This document shows positions 43,801-52,680 of a stretch of 63,156 nucleotides of DNA, piece by piece (the stretch's first letter is position 1; each line of letters starts with the position of its first letter). The notes under the pieces are model-generated. The model did no database searches, was not told the DNA's origin, and worked only from the letters and a program-made list of their open reading frames with translations. This DNA comes from JALCLA01 sp965653565. GTDB lineage: Bacteria > Pseudomonadota > Gammaproteobacteria > Xanthomonadales > Xanthomonadaceae. The stretch covers positions 1-63,156 of the forward strand of contig CBFHAI010000026.1 of NCBI GenBank assembly GCA_965653565.1, in the 5' to 3' direction. The position numbers and the translations under genes are program-made.

Positions 43801-46283
43801 GAGGCCTGGATGGCGACGTTCAGATGCAGATCGTCCTCGACGTTGGCCTGGTCGCTCAGCGTGACGCTGCCGAACTGGAAGCCGTCCGCCGGATCGAGGT
43901 TGGTCGCGTCGGCGGTGAATTCCACCGTCACCGATTGGCCGTTATTGATCGTGAAGCTGGCCGGGTTGGCCGTCATCGTCACATCCGTGGGTTCATCGAT
44001 GACGATGTCCCAGGTCACGGTGCCGCCGCTGACGTTGGTGAAGGTGCGTTCGAAGACGCAGTTCGCCGTTTCGATGCAGTTGCTCGAGTACAGGCTGGCC
44101 AGGTTCAAATCGCGAACGTCGCCACCGGTATCCGGGTTGGCTTCCTCGAAGTTGGCCGCCGTCTCGTTCATCACGAGCGCCGCGTTGGCGGCGGCGGGCA
44201 CCTGGATGCGACCGTTACCGAAATCGAACGGATCGGCGGGCGTTACCTCGTCTTCCTTGATCATGCCGACGTTTTTCGCCGTGAGCATGAGGGCCGACTT
44301 GACCTGCATCGGCGTCCACGCCGGACGCAATGCGCGCAACAGCGCGGCGGCGCCGGCGTTGTGCGGGCTGGCCATCGACGTGCCGGAAAGCAGACCGACC
44401 TCCTCGCCCACCGTGCCGTTGCCGTCGGCCACCGCGGCCAGGATGGCCACGCCCGGTGCCGCGATGTCCGGCTTGAGCACATCGATGGTCGAGTTGGGGC
44501 CGCGCGAACTGAAGTCGGCCATGATGTCGGCCGTCGCGGTGGTGCTGCGCGAGATTTCGCTGTCGATGCGCACCGTGGCGGTGGGCTCGGCGGCGATGTA
44601 GGCGGCCAGCGCGAGGCCGGCGTCGCGACGGATCATCACCGACGGAATGGTGATGGCCGGAACATCCAGACCACCCTGGATGAAGGGCGCGCCGGGAATG
44701 TTGTTGTGCACGATCACCGCGATGGCGCCGGCGTCCTGCGCGTTCTGCACCTTCACCACGAAATCGCAGCCGCCGCGCTGCACCAGCGCGATCTGCCCGG
44801 CGAACACGTTGGGCGTGGTGAAAGGCAGGCAGGCGCCGACGTTGGCGGGCTCGACTTCGCCCGAATAGGCGATGTCGTCTTCGATGTCGACGGTCACCTG
44901 GTCGCCGGTGCCGGCCACGTACTCGATGTTCTGCAGCGCGGCCGGCGTGGTGGGGCCGGTGACGCTGACACCGGCGGCGAATACGCGGTTATGCGTGGTC
45001 GCGGCGGTGGTGGCGACCCAGGGTTCCTGGTGGCCGAGCGTGCCCGGATCGGGGCCGTCGTTGCCGGCGGAAGCGGCGATGTAGATGCCCGCTTCGGCGG
45101 CCGCGAGGAAGGCCTCGGACACGGTGTCGTTGTAAGGATCGATGCCGCCGCCGATCGAGAAATTGATGACCGACACTTCTCCATCGACCACCGCCTGCTC
45201 TACGGCCGCCGCGGTGGCGTCGTCCGGGCACGAGCCCTGGCCGGTGGAAATCTCGGTGTAGCAGGTGTCGTAGGCGATGATGTTGGCGCGCGGCGCGACG
45301 CCGGAGATCGGCAGGTTGACCGAGCCGGCGAAATCGATTTCGATCGGATTGCCGGCCACCGTGCTGGCGGTGTGCGAACCGTGGCTGTTATTGTCTTCCG
45401 GCGAGGCCTCTTCGAGGATGTCGGGTTCGCCATCGACGAGCGCGAACACGAAGTCGTAGGCGCCGACCAGTTTGTCGTTGCAGAAGCCGGGGTTGGTTTC
45501 GCAGTAGCCCTGGAACACGCCCGCGCCGTACGGATTGGTGTGCGTGAAGGCACCGGCCGTGGCGGCGAACGAGGGATGATTCGAATTGATGCCGGTGTCG
45601 ATGATGCCGACCGTGACGCCTTCGCCGAACGTCGCGGTTCCGGTCGCGCTGCCGTCCCAGATGGCCGGGGCGCCGATGAGGCCGGGACCGGCGTCGGTGT
45701 CGAGCGGGCGTGCCAGCACGGGCCGCACTTTTTCGACCGACGGATGCGATGCCAACCTCGCGGCCTCAGCCTCCGAGATCTTCAGCGAAAAGCCATTGAG
45801 CGTGTTGGTGTAGCGCAGGCTCGGCGTGACGTTGCGGCCGAGCAGCGACGAGATGCTGCTCAGCGCCTGCGTCTGTTGCGCGCGCAGCGTGGCTTCGTAA
45901 TTCACCGCTTCGGAGCCGCGCAGATCGAGCGGCTGGGTCGGGTCGATGCCGCGCGCGGCGCGCTGGCGGCTCATGTGCAGCACCAGCGGTTCGGACTTGA
46001 GCTGGACGAAGTAGCGACCGGTCGGCTTGCCGGCGCGGATGGCGCCCGACTCCGGCTTGGCCATTGCCTCGACATCGAAGCGGCTGGTGCGCGCGTACGG
46101 CACGGCGACCGGTATCGGTGCGTTGGCGGCGCGTTTTTGCGCGACGGCGGCGCGCACGCTCTTGGCGAGCGCGTCGGGTGCGTATTCCATTCCGGCCTGC
46201 GGCCGTTGTGCGCTGGACCCGGCGGCGAACACCAGCCCCGCCAGGCTCATCGCGATGAGCGATTTGCGATTGCTTTTCGACAT
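40899..46283 (-). CDS. Very large secreted subtilisin-family (S8) serine protease
   Basis: 1794 residues. A signal peptide (about 1-26) is followed by an inhibitor-I9-like propeptide (about 90-190) and an S8 catalytic domain with the triad in GIIDTGINSNHP, NNSHGSHTAST and SGTSMASPH. A PA insert (about 470-580) interrupts the catalytic domain. Then come Fn3-like and beta-sandwich domains (GV-type proteins with DxxxDYLITDTLPEGLELVP) and three to four DUF11 repeats, each with a CSWTC disulfide pair and GG(S)VTYTATC. It ends IFRNGFEE, the same C-terminal motif as the nuclease at 47884. It is probably an extracellular protease with cell-surface sorting. The ATG at 46283 has GGGGAA upstream. Confidence 0.93.
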   Translation of the reverse strand: MSKSNRKSLIAMSLAGLVFAAGSSAQRPQAGMEYAPDALAKSVRAAVAQKRAANAPIPVAVPYARTSRFDVEAMAKPESGAIRAGKPTGRYFVQLKSEPLVLHMSRQRAARGIDPTQPLDLRGSEAVNYEATLRAQQTQALSSISSLLGRNVTPSLRYTNTLNGFSLKISEAEAARLASHPSVEKVRPVLARPLDTDAGPGLIGAPAIWDGSATGTATFGEGVTVGIIDTGINSNHPSFAATAGAFTHTNPYGAGVFQGYCETNPGFCNDKLVGAYDFVFALVDGEPDILEEASPEDNNSHGSHTASTVAGNPIEIDFAGSVNLPISGVAPRANIIAYDTCYTEISTGQGSCPDDATAAAVEQAVVDGEVSVINFSIGGGIDPYNDTVSEAFLAAAEAGIYIAASAGNDGPDPGTLGHQEPWVATTAATTHNRVFAAGVSVTGPTTPAALQNIEYVAGTGDQVTVDIEDDIAYSGEVEPANVGACLPFTTPNVFAGQIALVQRGGCDFVVKVQNAQDAGAIAVIVHNNIPGAPFIQGGLDVPAITIPSVMIRRDAGLALAAYIAAEPTATVRIDSEISRSTTATADIMADFSSRGPNSTIDVLKPDIAAPGVAILAAVADGNGTVGEEVGLLSGTSMASPHNAGAAALLRALRPAWTPMQVKSALMLTAKNVGMIKEDEVTPADPFDFGNGRIQVPAAANAALVMNETAANFEEANPDTGGDVRDLNLASLYSSNCIETANCVFERTFTNVSGGTVTWDIVIDEPTDVTMTANPASFTINNGQSVTVEFTADATNLDPADGFQFGSVTLSDQANVEDDLHLNVAIQASAGVVPETITIETRRDAGSQLETGLITPTATDLTFIPSGLIQGTTVQGEIAEDSDNTSVFDDFTDGTHFVLLQPGEFGMRLVAQITATEATDLDVFIGADFNNDGEPTADEVIASSATSAALEYAEYRFLPAQFDYWILVQNWEGSATAPDAFTLSYAYVPYEDGLNLSVQAPAAPPAGEPYDITVFYNEPALEAGDIWYGALDVGPDEAGALNGEFGTIGVDLIRHEDDVTKEADVAAAVPGDTVSYTITVQPKVTPEDLDYLITDTLPEGLELVPASVQASAGTVDVDGQTIEWTLTIGPPNYDYEVTDSQNDPAYCAMPFSADDAVPDAYVNLADFAFNPQALPSDGPFSFNLAGVNSGIPFYGPAKSTTLFFNGNGILSFDNPSIFSAPSLTGANQPIPTAGLPNSMLALLWSDLTFAGGGPGSGVTSINLTSGGLPVARVIEFDNLTIGGNPANTIDAELYLDSDVYVDAPEIIFAYANATGAFTTLANGTIGLENQTGTRGVELAYNDAGLQVPNGYAVCFDLVEITEPQTLTFDAVVLASAPSPAVINGALHVTDNPGSVAVTASASVAIAAADLSITKDDGETTVLAGDQVTYTIVATNNDATNAAGATVTDDFPASLESCTWTCAAAGASTCSANGTGDIEDDVSFVAGGSVTYTATCTVAASAFGTLSNTASIASGADGNAANNNATDIDTVIGQNDLSISKTDGVTAVNAGGNVTYSIVVENEGASVATGTVTDTFAAPLGSCSWTCAGTGGNTCTAAGNGNISDAVSLVAGGSVTYTATCAVAANASGTLANTATIAGANDPNAANDSDSDDDTVIRPQTDLSITKTDGTNVVDALGNTTYTIVVTNVGAGDAADVLVTDTFPAPLSCSWTCTGVDGGNCTANGAGNIADTIAIAAGGSVTYTATCAINNAAGPNLVNTATVAYANDSNPANNSATDTNTVTPAADQIFRNGFEE

Positions 46284-46664
46284 GTATTTCCCCGTAGGAC
46301 GGTACGCGGCGCGCACCATCGGCTTCCATATTGCGCAGGCGACGCAAGAGGCGCACGCCCGGTCCCGTTCCGCAAATGCCGAATCCTTCCGGCGCGACGA
46401 AAACAACTTCCGGCTCGCGGCATGACCAACGAGCACTCGCAGTTCGCATCGCCGATCGTTCGATCTGCCTGGCGAGCAACCACCTCGCCGAGCGTCCCCC
46501 TTCGATCGCGGCCAACCATAGGCCAGCCAGCAACCTCAAGGCAACACGGTTCGTCGCAGACTTAGCGGTTAAGCTTCCTGGACGCGCCCGATCGGGTGCG
46601 CGCGGGGCCTTGAAACTCTGCGCGAAACCAACCCAGCACAACACATTCCCGAAATTCCAAGCCG
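46284..46664. other. Gene-free stretch between divergent protease and rlmM genes
   Basis: 381 bp that must hold both promoters. The frames here are shadows or short. I see no strong inverted repeat or obvious sigma-70 box. Confidence 0.5.
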
Positions 46665-47738
46665 ATGAGCCTGCTTCTTTTCTGTCGCCCGGGTTTCGAA
46701 CCGGAGTGCGCCGCCGAAATCGCGGATGCTGCGGCGCAGCACGAAATTGCCGGCTATCCGCGCACCGATCGCAATTCGGGCTTCGTCGTTTTCCACACCG
46801 GCTCGCAGGAAGAATCGCGCGCGCTCGATGCCGCGCTGCCGTTCGCCGGATTGATCTTCGCGCGCCAGAAATTGCGGGTGCTGGCCGAGCTGCCGGCGCT
46901 GCCGCGCGAAGATCGCGTCACGCCGATCGTCGACGCCCTGCTGCCGCATCGCGAGCGCTTCGGCGAACTGTGGGTCGAACATCCCGATTCCGACGAAGCC
47001 CGAACGCTGGCCGGACTGGCACGCAGTTTCGGCAACGCCCTGCGTCCGGCGCTGCGCAAGAAGGCGTTGCTCGCGCCGGCCGACGATACGCGCCAGGCGC
47101 GGCTGCACATCGTGTTCGTCAGCGGCGAGCATGCCTATGTCGCGCGCAGCGATCCGCGCGATGCCTCGCCGTGGCCGCTCGGCATTCCGCGCCTGAAACT
47201 TCCGCACGATGCGCCGAGCCGCTCGGCGCTCAAGCTCGAAGAAGCGCTGGTCACGCTGCTCAGCGCCGACGAACGGTCGAAATGGTTGAAGGCCGGCATG
47301 AAGGCCGCCGACCTCGGCGCCGCGCCCGGCGGCTGGAGCTGGGTGCTGGCGCGCAACGGCGTGCATGTCACCGCGATCGACAATGGCCCACTGGCCGAAA
47401 CCGCGCTGGCCACAGGCCTGATCCGCCACCAGCGCGCCGACGGCTTTTCCTGGCAGCCGCCGCAGCCGCTCGACTGGCTGGTCTGCGACATGGTCGAACA
47501 ACCGCGCCGCGTCGCCGCGCGCATGGCCGAGTGGTTCGCCAACGGCTGGTGCCGACGCGCGATCTTCAACCTGAAACTGCCGATGAAAAAACGCTACGCC
47601 GAAGTGCGCGCCAACCTCGCCGACTTCGTGCTGCACTGCGAAAGCGCCGGCGTGCCGGTGGAATGGCGCGCGCGGCAGCTTTATCACGATCGTGAAGAGG
47701 TGACGGTGCTGGCGACAGTGCGCAGCGCGCGCGGCTGA
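46665..47738 (+). CDS. rlmM: 23S rRNA 2'-O-methyltransferase RlmM
   Basis: A 357-residue SAM-dependent enzyme that methylates the ribose of C2498 in 23S rRNA. An N-terminal THUMP-like domain (about 1-170) precedes the Rossmann methyltransferase domain with SAM motif ADLGAAPGGWSW (about 206-217). Catalytic K-D-K-E residues can be placed in ALKLEEAL, VCDMVEQP, FNLKLPMK and HDREEVTV. The length matches the family. Confidence 0.94.
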   Translation: MSLLLFCRPGFEPECAAEIADAAAQHEIAGYPRTDRNSGFVVFHTGSQEESRALDAALPFAGLIFARQKLRVLAELPALPREDRVTPIVDALLPHRERFGELWVEHPDSDEARTLAGLARSFGNALRPALRKKALLAPADDTRQARLHIVFVSGEHAYVARSDPRDASPWPLGIPRLKLPHDAPSRSALKLEEALVTLLSADERSKWLKAGMKAADLGAAPGGWSWVLARNGVHVTAIDNGPLAETALATGLIRHQRADGFSWQPPQPLDWLVCDMVEQPRRVAARMAEWFANGWCRRAIFNLKLPMKKRYAEVRANLADFVLHCESAGVPVEWRARQLYHDREEVTVLATVRSARG

Positions 47739-47883
47739 TCGCAGCCAAACGGGCGCAATCGACGCCCGCCTGCCCGCGGACCATTCCATTCATGCGCTTG
47801 CCGCGCGAGCGACATGAAGGCGTGGCATTTCGGTGGTAGCCTCCGCCTTCCAACGAGAGACCGACCCCAGGGGAATACCGTCA

Positions 47884-50800
47884 ATGGAACGCAAGTCAAC
47901 TGCGCGCCGCCGAGTCGCGCATGTCGTCATCGGCGTGGCGATCGCTGCGCTAAGCACCACCGCATCGGCGCAGATTTCCTTGCCGCCCGGCGCTACCTAC
48001 GAACAGGAATTCGACGTCCTGCTGCAAACCGGGACGACGAATGCATGGACCGACAACTCGACCATTGCGTCGTGGTATTCCAATCGCACCGTTTATATCG
48101 GCGACCCGGGAACCTCGAACTCCGGCGGCCTGCATAGCTACGGCAGCACCGCCGAACGCGCCATGGGCAGCATAGGCTCGGGGTCGGCCAATCCGGTGCA
48201 GTACGCGGTGCGTTTCGTCAACAGCGGCGTGAATCCCATCACTTCGGTGGAGGTGAATTACGTGGGCGAGCAGTGGCGCAACGGCGGCGCCGCCGCGCCC
48301 ATCACCAACCGCATCGACTTTCAGTATCAGGTCGCCGCCGCCGGCGTCATCACCGATACCAATCTTCCTGCGACCGGCTGGCTCGACGCGAATACGCTCG
48401 ACTTCACCGGACCGATCGCCAATGTCACCGCGGCAGCACTGGACGGCAACAACGCGTCCAATCGCGTCGCCATCACCAATACGATCGCGGTGACTGTCGG
48501 CGTCGGCGAGGAACTCTGGCTGCGCTGGAACGATCCGGATGATGTCGGCTCGGATCATGGCCTGGCGATCGACGAGTTGTGCGTTGCGGCGAATACGAGT
48601 TGCAACGCCGACCTCGCTCCGTCGGTAAATTCGACGGTTCCGGCCGACAACGCGATCGACGTCGCGCTGGCGAGCGATATCACGGTGACTTTCAGCGAAC
48701 CGGTAACCCTTGCCGCGGGCGCATTCACCCTGTCTTGCGCCGATTCCGGAGCACACACCTTCGCCACCAGCGGCGGCCCGACCAATTGGACGCTGAATCC
48801 CGACATCGACTTCACCGGCAACGAACTGTGCACGGTCACCGTCGTCGCAACCCAGGTTACCGATGTCGACGTCGATGACGGCGCCGATGCGATGCTGGCC
48901 GACTATGTCTTCGACTTCACCACGGTCAACCTGGCTCCGGTGATCGCAGCCGGCGACGCCAACGTGATCGAAGGCGATGCGGGCACCGCCACGCTCACCA
49001 TCCCGGTGACGCTCACCAACGCCGCGGCCGCGTTCTCGGTCGACTACGCGGTTGCAGACGGCAGCGCCACCGATGCCGACAACGACTACGAAGCCGCTGC
49101 GGGCACGCTCAACTTCGCGGGCACCGATGGCGAGGTGCAGAACATCCAGATCACCGTCAATGGCGACACCGCTATCGAAACCAACGAAACCGTCGCTGTG
49201 ACGCTGTCGGGAATCACCGGCGGCGTGGTCACCTTCGAAGCGGGCGGCGAGAGTGCCACGGGCACGATCACCAACGACGATGCGCAGGTCCGCACCATTG
49301 CCCAGATCCAGGGTAGCGGCGCGTTCTCCAGTTTCGACCCGAACCCGACCGACGCCCTCGCAGGCGACAGCGTCAAGGTGGTCGGCGCCATCGTCACTGC
49401 CGTCACGCAGACGCCCACCGCCGATGCCAACGGTTTCTATATGCAATCGGCGAACGCTGACGCGGACGCACTGCAATCGACTTCCGAAGGCATCTTCGTG
49501 TTCACCGCTTCGGCGCCGACGGTAGCCGTGGGCGATGTGGTGACCGTGCTCGGCCAGGTACAGGAAACGTTCCGCCAGACGCAGATCAGCAATATCGTCC
49601 TGGTGCAGACGACTGGTGCCGTGGCAGTGCCGGCCGGGCTGCCGACCGCGGTTGAATTCAGCGCCGCCAGCGGCGTGCCCTCCACCGATCCCACGGCGTT
49701 GAGTTGTCCCGGCAGTGGCCCGGGTGACGGCACATTCGCCGAGTTCAACGTCGACACCAACTTCGAATGCTTCGAAGGCATGCGTATCGCGATGCCCGAC
49801 GGCATCGTCACGCGTTCCAACCTGCGCCGCGGTGTTGCTGTGCCGCACGCCGAAGCCTTCGTCATGCCGACCGGCCTGCGCGCACGCCGCGAACAGGGCG
49901 TGTTGTATCCGAGCCTTCCCGTTGCGGGCCTCAACGCAGCTGCAGGACAGTTCGATAGCAATCCGGAATTGCTTGAAATCGATCTCGACGAAGCCGGTTT
50001 GCCCGGCGGCGAGTTGACGGCCGGAAGCCGCTTCAGCGCCACCGGCGTGCTGGGATTCTCGTTCGGCGACTACGAGTTCTATCCGACCAGCTTCAACCTC
50101 ACCTCCGCGGAGGTCGTGCCCGAGGCGGTGCTGCCCACGCTGCGCGGCGACGAACTCACGGTCGCGTCGTTCAACATGCTGCAGTTGTGCGAAGCCGCCG
50201 GCACCGGCAGTTGCTCGCTGGCCGGCGCTGCCTTGACGCTCAAGTTGCAGAAACTCTCGGACTACGTCGAAAACGTGCTCGGCCTGCCGGATGTGGTGGG
50301 CGTGCAGGAAGTGAAGACGCAGGCTGTATTGCAACAGCTCGCCGCGCAGATCCAGGCCGATTCGGGCGTCGCCTACACCGCCTTCCTGATGGATGGCAAC
50401 GATCCGGGCGGCATCGACGTGGGCTTCCTCACGCGCGACGACCGCATCACCGGGGAAGCGATCGAACAGTTCTTCCTGAGCAAGACCTGGAACGATCCGA
50501 ACGGCACCGATTCGCTGCACGATCGTCCGCCGCTGCTGTTGCGCGCCACGTTGCTCGGCGCCTCCGGCAATTTCGATTTCGCCGTGCTGAACAACCACCT
50601 CAAGGCACGCACCTGCGTCGACGGCAACTGCGGCGCGGCTTCGGCCGAGCGCGATCGCGCCAAGCGCTTCCAGCAGGGCGTCGACGTGGCGACCCTGGTG
50701 CAGCAATTCCAGACCGAAACCGGAGTATTCGCCGGCGATGGCACGCAAGACGTGCCGCTGGTGCTCACCGGTGACTTCAACGCCTTCGAGTACACCGACG

Positions 50801-52596
50801 GTTACGTGGATCTGGTCGGCCTGATCGCCGGTACCTACGATGACGACGCCAACGAATGCAACGCCGTGCTCAGCAACGGCGCGGGTATCGAAACCTGCAA
50901 CCTCGGCGCCGGCGGCAACATCGTCGATCCGCCGTTGTTCAACACCGGCTTCTCGGTGCCGCTCGACGAGCGCATCTCGTACCTGTTCACGCAGGACTTC
51001 GGCGAAGTGCAGGGCTACGGCACCAACAATCCGGACCGCGACGTTCCTGCCGTCCAGGTGATCGACCACATCCTGCTCGCACGCACCGCGCAGGGCTCGT
51101 TCCTCGCGGCCGATTACGGTGTCGCCAACAATGCCGCCTCCGACGACACCGAGCTTGCGGCAGCGGCGCTGCCTAACGCCATCGGCAGTTCGGATCACGA
51201 CGGAGTGATCGCTTACCTCGACATGACCTGCAGCGACAACCCGCTGCTGGATCCCGATGCCGATGCGGCCTGCGGCATGGTCGACAACTGCCCGGCGCTG
51301 AACAATCCAGATCAGGCCGATGCAAATGGCGATGGCGTCGGCACCGCGTGCAATACCGCTCCCTCGATCGACAGCACGGCACTCACCGCTGCAACCGAGG
51401 GCGTGCTGTATTCGTATGCGATCACCGCGTCCGATGCCGAAGACAACGAAATCGCGTTGACGGCGCCCACGCGTCCGTCGTGGCTGACGTTCACCGACAA
51501 TGGCGACGGCACCGCCACGCTCAGCGGCACGCCGGGCGACACCGATGTGACCACTCACGCGGTGGAATTGGAGGCCGACGATCAGGAAGGCACCGATGCG
51601 CAAACTTTCGATATCGTCGTCACTGGCGTGCCCGATGCGCCGACGATCGGCGACATCGGCAACCAGCAGACGGCCGAAGACCAGGCTTTGCAGGTGAACT
51701 TCAGCATCGACGACGTCGACTCGACGCTCGATTGCGCAACCAGCGTGTCGGCCGGTTCGAGCGATACCGGACTGGTGCCGGTGGCGCAGATCGTCTTCAG
51801 CGGCACGGCGCCGAACTGCACGGCCACGATCACCCCGGCAGGCAATGCCAACGGCACCGCCACCCTCACCTTCACGGTGACCGATGGCACCTCGCCGGCA
51901 TCCGACAGCTTCGTGCTCACCGTCACCCCGGTCAACGACGCACCGAGCTTCACGCTGGCCGCTGGCGACAACGTGGCGGAAGATTCCGGCGCGCGTTCGG
52001 TGCCGGGTTTCGCCAGCGCGATTTCGGCCGGTGCGGCGAATGAAGCCGGCCAGACGCTGACCTTCAATCTCTCCGGCAACACCAACCCGGCATTGTTCGC
52101 GGTGGCGCCGGCGATTTCGTCGAACGGCACGCTCACCTATACGCCGGCGGCCAACGTCAACGGCACGGCGACGATCGATGTCACGCTGTCGGACAACGGC
52201 GGCGGCACCGACACCTCGGCCCCGCAGAGCTTCACCATCACTGTCGGTGCCGGCGGCGACGCGCCTACCTTCGTCGACGATCCGTACGCGTTCACGGTGA
52301 CGGCCGGAGCGGGCAACGGCACGGTGATCGGCACGGTGAGCGCGACCGACATCGATGCCGGCGACACGCTGACCTATTCGATCCAGACCACCAGCACGCC
52401 GGGCGCGGTGACGATCGACCCGGCGACGGGCCTCATCACCGTCGCCAACGGCGCGCTGATCACGACCTCGGGTTCGCCGATCCTGCTGACGGTGCGCGTG
52501 GTCGATTCGACCAACCGCGCCGACGCGGCGAACGTGACGATCACGGTCGATCCGCCGCTGGGCATCCAGATCTTCGCGGACGGCTTCGAAGACTGA
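47884..52596 (+). CDS. ExeM/NucH-like secreted nuclease with calx-beta and cadherin-like domains
   Basis: 1570 residues. A signal peptide (about 1-30) is followed by an N-terminal beta-domain, a Big_5-like Ig domain (NSTVPADNAIDVALASDITV), a Calx-beta domain (VIEGDAGTATLTIPVTL), an OB-fold region (VRTIAQIQGSGAFSSF) and an endonuclease/exonuclease/phosphatase domain with catalytic signatures VGVQEVK, NNHLKA, LTGDFNAFE and GSSDHDGV. A thrombospondin type 3-like Ca site (DPDADAACGMVDNCP), putative-Ig/cadherin-like domains and a C-terminal IFADGFED follow. It is likely extracellular DNase activity for phosphate or biofilm DNA. The ATG at 47884 is preceded by AGGGGAA. Confidence 0.9.
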   Translation: MERKSTARRRVAHVVIGVAIAALSTTASAQISLPPGATYEQEFDVLLQTGTTNAWTDNSTIASWYSNRTVYIGDPGTSNSGGLHSYGSTAERAMGSIGSGSANPVQYAVRFVNSGVNPITSVEVNYVGEQWRNGGAAAPITNRIDFQYQVAAAGVITDTNLPATGWLDANTLDFTGPIANVTAAALDGNNASNRVAITNTIAVTVGVGEELWLRWNDPDDVGSDHGLAIDELCVAANTSCNADLAPSVNSTVPADNAIDVALASDITVTFSEPVTLAAGAFTLSCADSGAHTFATSGGPTNWTLNPDIDFTGNELCTVTVVATQVTDVDVDDGADAMLADYVFDFTTVNLAPVIAAGDANVIEGDAGTATLTIPVTLTNAAAAFSVDYAVADGSATDADNDYEAAAGTLNFAGTDGEVQNIQITVNGDTAIETNETVAVTLSGITGGVVTFEAGGESATGTITNDDAQVRTIAQIQGSGAFSSFDPNPTDALAGDSVKVVGAIVTAVTQTPTADANGFYMQSANADADALQSTSEGIFVFTASAPTVAVGDVVTVLGQVQETFRQTQISNIVLVQTTGAVAVPAGLPTAVEFSAASGVPSTDPTALSCPGSGPGDGTFAEFNVDTNFECFEGMRIAMPDGIVTRSNLRRGVAVPHAEAFVMPTGLRARREQGVLYPSLPVAGLNAAAGQFDSNPELLEIDLDEAGLPGGELTAGSRFSATGVLGFSFGDYEFYPTSFNLTSAEVVPEAVLPTLRGDELTVASFNMLQLCEAAGTGSCSLAGAALTLKLQKLSDYVENVLGLPDVVGVQEVKTQAVLQQLAAQIQADSGVAYTAFLMDGNDPGGIDVGFLTRDDRITGEAIEQFFLSKTWNDPNGTDSLHDRPPLLLRATLLGASGNFDFAVLNNHLKARTCVDGNCGAASAERDRAKRFQQGVDVATLVQQFQTETGVFAGDGTQDVPLVLTGDFNAFEYTDGYVDLVGLIAGTYDDDANECNAVLSNGAGIETCNLGAGGNIVDPPLFNTGFSVPLDERISYLFTQDFGEVQGYGTNNPDRDVPAVQVIDHILLARTAQGSFLAADYGVANNAASDDTELAAAALPNAIGSSDHDGVIAYLDMTCSDNPLLDPDADAACGMVDNCPALNNPDQADANGDGVGTACNTAPSIDSTALTAATEGVLYSYAITASDAEDNEIALTAPTRPSWLTFTDNGDGTATLSGTPGDTDVTTHAVELEADDQEGTDAQTFDIVVTGVPDAPTIGDIGNQQTAEDQALQVNFSIDDVDSTLDCATSVSAGSSDTGLVPVAQIVFSGTAPNCTATITPAGNANGTATLTFTVTDGTSPASDSFVLTVTPVNDAPSFTLAAGDNVAEDSGARSVPGFASAISAGAANEAGQTLTFNLSGNTNPALFAVAPAISSNGTLTYTPAANVNGTATIDVTLSDNGGGTDTSAPQSFTITVGAGGDAPTFVDDPYAFTVTAGAGNGTVIGTVSATDIDAGDTLTYSIQTTSTPGAVTIDPATGLITVANGALITTSGSPILLTVRVVDSTNRADAANVTITVDPPLGIQIFADGFED

Positions 52597-52626
52597 TCCG
52601 AGGCGCAACACGCATCACGCAACCAA

Positions 52627-52657
52627 CAGAACCCCGCTTCGGCGGGGTTCTGCTTTT
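52627..52657 (+). terminator. Intrinsic terminator of the nuclease gene
   Basis: Perfect 11-bp arms CAGAACCCCGC and GCGGGGTTCTG with a TTCG tetraloop, followed by CTTTTC. The hairpin sits between convergent genes and may act in both directions. Confidence 0.8.
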
Positions 52658-52680
52658 CTGGACCGATCGAAAAGCGGCGG

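Noticed and set aside
43122..46565. 1147-residue plus-strand frame opposite the subtilisin gene
   Set aside because: The minus strand encodes a complete catalytic triad and domain series; the plus reading is a shadow rich in Gly, Arg and Val.
47950..52611. 1553-residue minus-strand frame opposite the nuclease
   Set aside because: The plus strand carries a signal peptide, EEP catalytic motifs and Ca-binding domains; the minus reading has no recognisable domain.
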